This document shows, in pieces, positions 61,576 through 64,000 of a stretch of 64,000 nucleotides of DNA (position 1 is the stretch's first letter; every line of letters starts with the position of its first letter). The notes beneath the pieces are model-generated. The model made no database searches, was not told the DNA's origin, and saw nothing but the letters and a program-made list of their open reading frames with translations. The stretch is from Thalassobacillus devorans. Its GTDB lineage: Bacteria; Bacillota; Bacilli; Bacillales; Halobacillaceae. The stretch is taken from contig NZ_JAASRY010000004.1 of NCBI RefSeq assembly GCF_011761345.1, positions 62,001 to 126,000 on the forward strand, given 5' to 3'. Position numbers and translations under genes: made by a program.

Positions 61576-62694
61576 CTATTCTAAGAAATCTTTCAACCGT
61601 TTACTTCGACTAGGGTGACGGAGTTTTCTCAATGCTTTGGCCTCGATTTGACGGATACGTTCGCGGGTGACGCCAAATACTTTTCCGACCTCTTCCAGTG
61701 TACGTGTGCGGCCGTCATCCAGCCCAAATCGAAGTCGAAGGACATTTTCTTCGCGGTCCGTAAGTGTGTCAAGAACATCTTCCAGTTGTTCTTTCAAAAG
61801 TTCATATGCGGCATGATCGGAAGGTGAGGTTGCTTCCTGATCTTCAATGAAATCGCCAAGATGGGAATCGTCTTCTTCTCCGATAGGAGTTTCTAAGGAA
61901 ACAGGCTCTTGAGCTATTTTCAAGATTTCTCTTACTTTGTCAGGGGAAAGCTCCATTTCTTCCCCAATTTCTTCAGGAGTCGGCTCCCGGCCAAAGTCTT
62001 GCAATAATTGACGTTGGACGCGAATCAGTTTATTGATTGTTTCTACCATATGCACAGGAATACGAATGGTACGTGCCTGGTCAGCAATTGCGCGGGTAAT
62101 TGCCTGACGGATCCACCAGGTAGCATAGGTACTGAATTTATAACCTTTACGGTAATCAAACTTTTCAACAGCTTTAATCAGCCCCATATTCCCCTCTTGA
62201 ATCAGATCGAGGAAGAGCATGCCTCTGCCGACATAACGCTTGGCAATACTTACCACCAGACGCAGGTTCGCTTCCGCCAGTTCCCGTTTGGCTTCTTCGT
62301 CGCCTTCTTCAATACGCTGCGCTAAATCAATCTCATCTTTCGCGGCCAAAAGGTTGACTCGACCAATTTCTTTCAAATACATTCGTACAGGGTCATTGAT
62401 TTTGACACCGGGAGGTACACTCAAATCATTTAAGTCAAACTCTTCTTCCTTGTCCAATTGCTGCATATTTGGATCTTCTTCTGAATTACCGATCACCTCG
62501 ACACCCTGCTCATTGAGGTACTCGTAAAATTCATCCATCTGCTCAGACTCCAGTTCAAAACTGGATAAACGTTCTGCAACTTCTTCGTATGCTAAAACTC
62601 CACGCTTTTTACCAATTTCCAGCAACTGTTCTTTTGCCTGGTCAAGCGTAAGTTCATTTTCAGCTTCTTTAGAACGTAATGGCTTATCTGCCAT
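61576..62694 (-). CDS. sigA: Primary sigma factor SigA (RpoD)
   Basis: A 372-residue housekeeping sigma factor. Region 1.1 is short; region 2 shows [50 protein letters not shown] and [16 protein letters not shown] (-10 recognition). Region 4 has [30 protein letters not shown] (given here in two overlapping parts: [16 protein letters not shown] and [11 protein letters not shown]). ATG 62694 has GGAGGGGG upstream. It lies 33 bases after dnaG, the classical macromolecular synthesis operon without rpsU in the window. Confidence 0.98.
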   Translation of the reverse strand: MADKPLRSKEAENELTLDQAKEQLLEIGKKRGVLAYEEVAERLSSFELESEQMDEFYEYLNEQGVEVIGNSEEDPNMQQLDKEEEFDLNDLSVPPGVKINDPVRMYLKEIGRVNLLAAKDEIDLAQRIEEGDEEAKRELAEANLRLVVSIAKRYVGRGMLFLDLIQEGNMGLIKAVEKFDYRKGYKFSTYATWWIRQAITRAIADQARTIRIPVHMVETINKLIRVQRQLLQDFGREPTPEEIGEEMELSPDKVREILKIAQEPVSLETPIGEEDDSHLGDFIEDQEATSPSDHAAYELLKEQLEDVLDTLTDREENVLRLRFGLDDGRTRTLEEVGKVFGVTRERIRQIEAKALRKLRHPSRSKRLKDFLE

Positions 62695-62727
62695 AAGTCC
62701 CCCTCCTTCCAACAAATCCCATATCTT

Positions 62728-64000
62728 TTAGTGCGTACTTCTCAGCTGTCTTTTCAACTGTATTATTTTCATGGCAATCTCTGCTGCCTTGATCGGATCA
62801 TTCTGCTGCTCTGCCTGTTTTTGTTCTTCCTCTAATGTTCTTATATCAGTTTTATCGCTCTGTTCCGAGCGTATTAAACGGATATAATCATTTATTTCCC
62901 TATCGGAAATATCTTGGTTAACAGGCATCATCGCAAGCTTGACTACTAGATTTTTCAAATCAGCATCAGGTAACATTTCAACAAAATGGCTGACATCCGG
63001 TTCATTGCCTTCTTCAAAATATGCATAAAGATAAGTGACAATGACCTGATGTTCACTAATATTGAAGCCTCCTCCTAACTCTGCTTGAACTTTATCAGCG
63101 ACTTGGGGGTTTTTCAACATATATGCAATCAATGCTCTTTCTGCATTATGGAAAGCAGGCAATAATTTGTTTCCACCTGCATGTGCAGAAGTAACATTGG
63201 GATTACCACTTTTTCTTTTGGTCCCTCTATTCCCCCACCCATTCTGACTACGGTGGGCTGAGACCTCTTCTTTCAAGGTATCGAGCGATAACTCAAATTC
63301 GTTAGCGAGCTCCTTCAGGTAATGTTCTCGTTCAATTGCGTGATCAAGACCAGCAATCTCCTTTACTACTCTTTCTACATATGCAATGCGATCCCCTTCT
63401 AAATTAAGGTTATATTGTTTCTTAAGATGACGCATGATAAATGCCAAATAGGTATCGCTTGCTTCGAGAACTTCTCTTCGGAACTTATCGGCTCCGTGGG
63501 ACTTTATATAATCATCCGGATCCATTCCGTCCGGCAGACGGGCAAGTTTAACAGTACATCCGGAACCTTTCAGTAACCGGGCAGCCTTCATAGAGGCCTC
63601 GATACCAGGAGCATCACCATCATAACAAATGACAGCTTCTTCAACATACCTTCGAATAAGGTTCGCCTGGTGTTCGGTAATCGATGTTCCCAATGTTCCT
63701 ACTCCGTTATAAACACCAGCTTGATAAGCTGCAATAACGTCGATATATCCTTCGAATAAAATAATCGACCCTTGCTTACGAATAGCACTACGGGCTAAGT
63801 CAAAATTATAAAGAAGTTTCCCTTTTCGAAATAGCTCCGTTTCAGGGCTGTTCAAATATTTTGGTTCCTGATCGTGGATAGCCCGGCCACCAAAAGCGAC
63901 TGTTTTCCCTAAATGATTACGAATAGGAAAAATGACGCGCCCCCTGAATCGATCACTGTACTCGCCAGAATCATTGGAACTAAGCAAACCGGCTTTCACC
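62728..64000 (-). CDS. dnaG: DNA primase DnaG (5' end outside window)
   Basis: The C-terminal 423 residues of primase; the zinc-binding N-terminus and start lie beyond the right edge. The visible part starts in the RNA polymerase domain (GRVIFPIRNHLGKTVAFGGR) and includes the TOPRIM motif ILFEGYIDVIAAYQAG and VICYDGDAPGIEA. A helicase-binding C-terminal domain follows from about residue 280 of the visible part. It makes RNA primers for replication with DnaB/DnaC helicase. Confidence 0.97.
   Translation of the reverse strand, partial: VKAGLLSSNDSGEYSDRFRGRVIFPIRNHLGKTVAFGGRAIHDQEPKYLNSPETELFRKGKLLYNFDLARSAIRKQGSIILFEGYIDVIAAYQAGVYNGVGTLGTSITEHQANLIRRYVEEAVICYDGDAPGIEASMKAARLLKGSGCTVKLARLPDGMDPDDYIKSHGADKFRREVLEASDTYLAFIMRHLKKQYNLNLEGDRIAYVERVVKEIAGLDHAIEREHYLKELANEFELSLDTLKEEVSAHRSQNGWGNRGTKRKSGNPNVTSAHAGGNKLLPAFHNAERALIAYMLKNPQVADKVQAELGGGFNISEHQVIVTYLYAYFEEGNEPDVSHFVEMLPDADLKNLVVKLAMMPVNQDISDREINDYIRLIRSEQSDKTDIRTLEEEQKQAEQQNDPIKAAEIAMKIIQLKRQLRSTH

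Overview
The window is AT-rich chromosomal DNA of an endospore-forming, Gram-positive Bacillaceae bacterium. Evidence: gene content and order closely follow the Bacillus subtilis yqhQ-to-dnaG segment (comG operon, gcvT-gcvPA-gcvPB, yqgX-sodA block, ispG, nfo, cshB, ispH, trmK, cccA, sigA, dnaG), Shine-Dalgarno sites are strong, a solitary spoVAF germination gene is present, and regulatory signals are of Bacillus type. The B12-dependent ribonucleotide reductase and the GC-rich intergenic repeats suggest, without proving, a halotolerant relative (Oceanobacillus/Virgibacillus/Halobacillus type). It is essentially core genome: I see no prophage, insertion sequence, CRISPR array or defence island.

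Layout. 1-2.5 kb: yqhQ (cut by the left edge), a yqhP-like gene, a patatin phospholipase and mntR. 2.6-5.4 kb: nrdJ with a tandem NrdR operator. 5.6-5.8 kb: a GC-rich repeat. 5.9-10.6 kb: yqhL, then the glycine cleavage genes behind a tandem glycine riboswitch. 10.8-13.4 kb: yqhH/yqhG and yqzE. 13.5-18 kb: aroK and the complete comGA-comGG operon. 18-24 kb: tRNA-Gln, an HTH regulator with a cysteine cluster, yqgY, a MidA-type methyltransferase, a candidate small RNA, yqgX, yqgW, a FetAB-type transporter and an M14 peptidase. 24-33 kb: an LTA synthase, glcK-yqgQ, spoVAF, an M42 peptidase, an unknown membrane-anchored protein and the rhomboid protease gluP. 33-36.5 kb: a small membrane protein, ldh, a ThiF/MoeB homologue, 5-formyl-THF cyclo-ligase, a second GC-rich repeat and rpmG. 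36.7-45 kb: two small envelope proteins, phoU and the pst operon with a PhoP box, and pbpA. 45-48.3 kb: an MFS protein, sodA and a six-gene tRNA operon. 48.3-55 kb: a Na/Pi transporter, DUF1189, NfeD, yqfZ, ispG, yqfX, a lytic transglycosylase and yqfT. 55-64 kb: nfo, cshB, ispH, yqfO, trmK, cccA, an unknown membrane protein, sigA and dnaG (cut by the right edge).

Themes. Phosphate handling recurs (pst operon, phoU, Na/Pi symporter). One-carbon/glycine metabolism is represented by gcv and 5-FCL, isoprenoid synthesis by ispG and ispH, and competence by comG. The least explained signals are all non-coding: (i) a candidate ~90-nt C-rich small RNA at 20586-20676 with a near-consensus promoter and a textbook terminator; (ii) a dispersed hairpin repeat with copies near 10.3, 51.9 and 60.3 kb; (iii) two copies of a larger GC-rich repeat whose cores lie in opposite orientations between collinear flanks.
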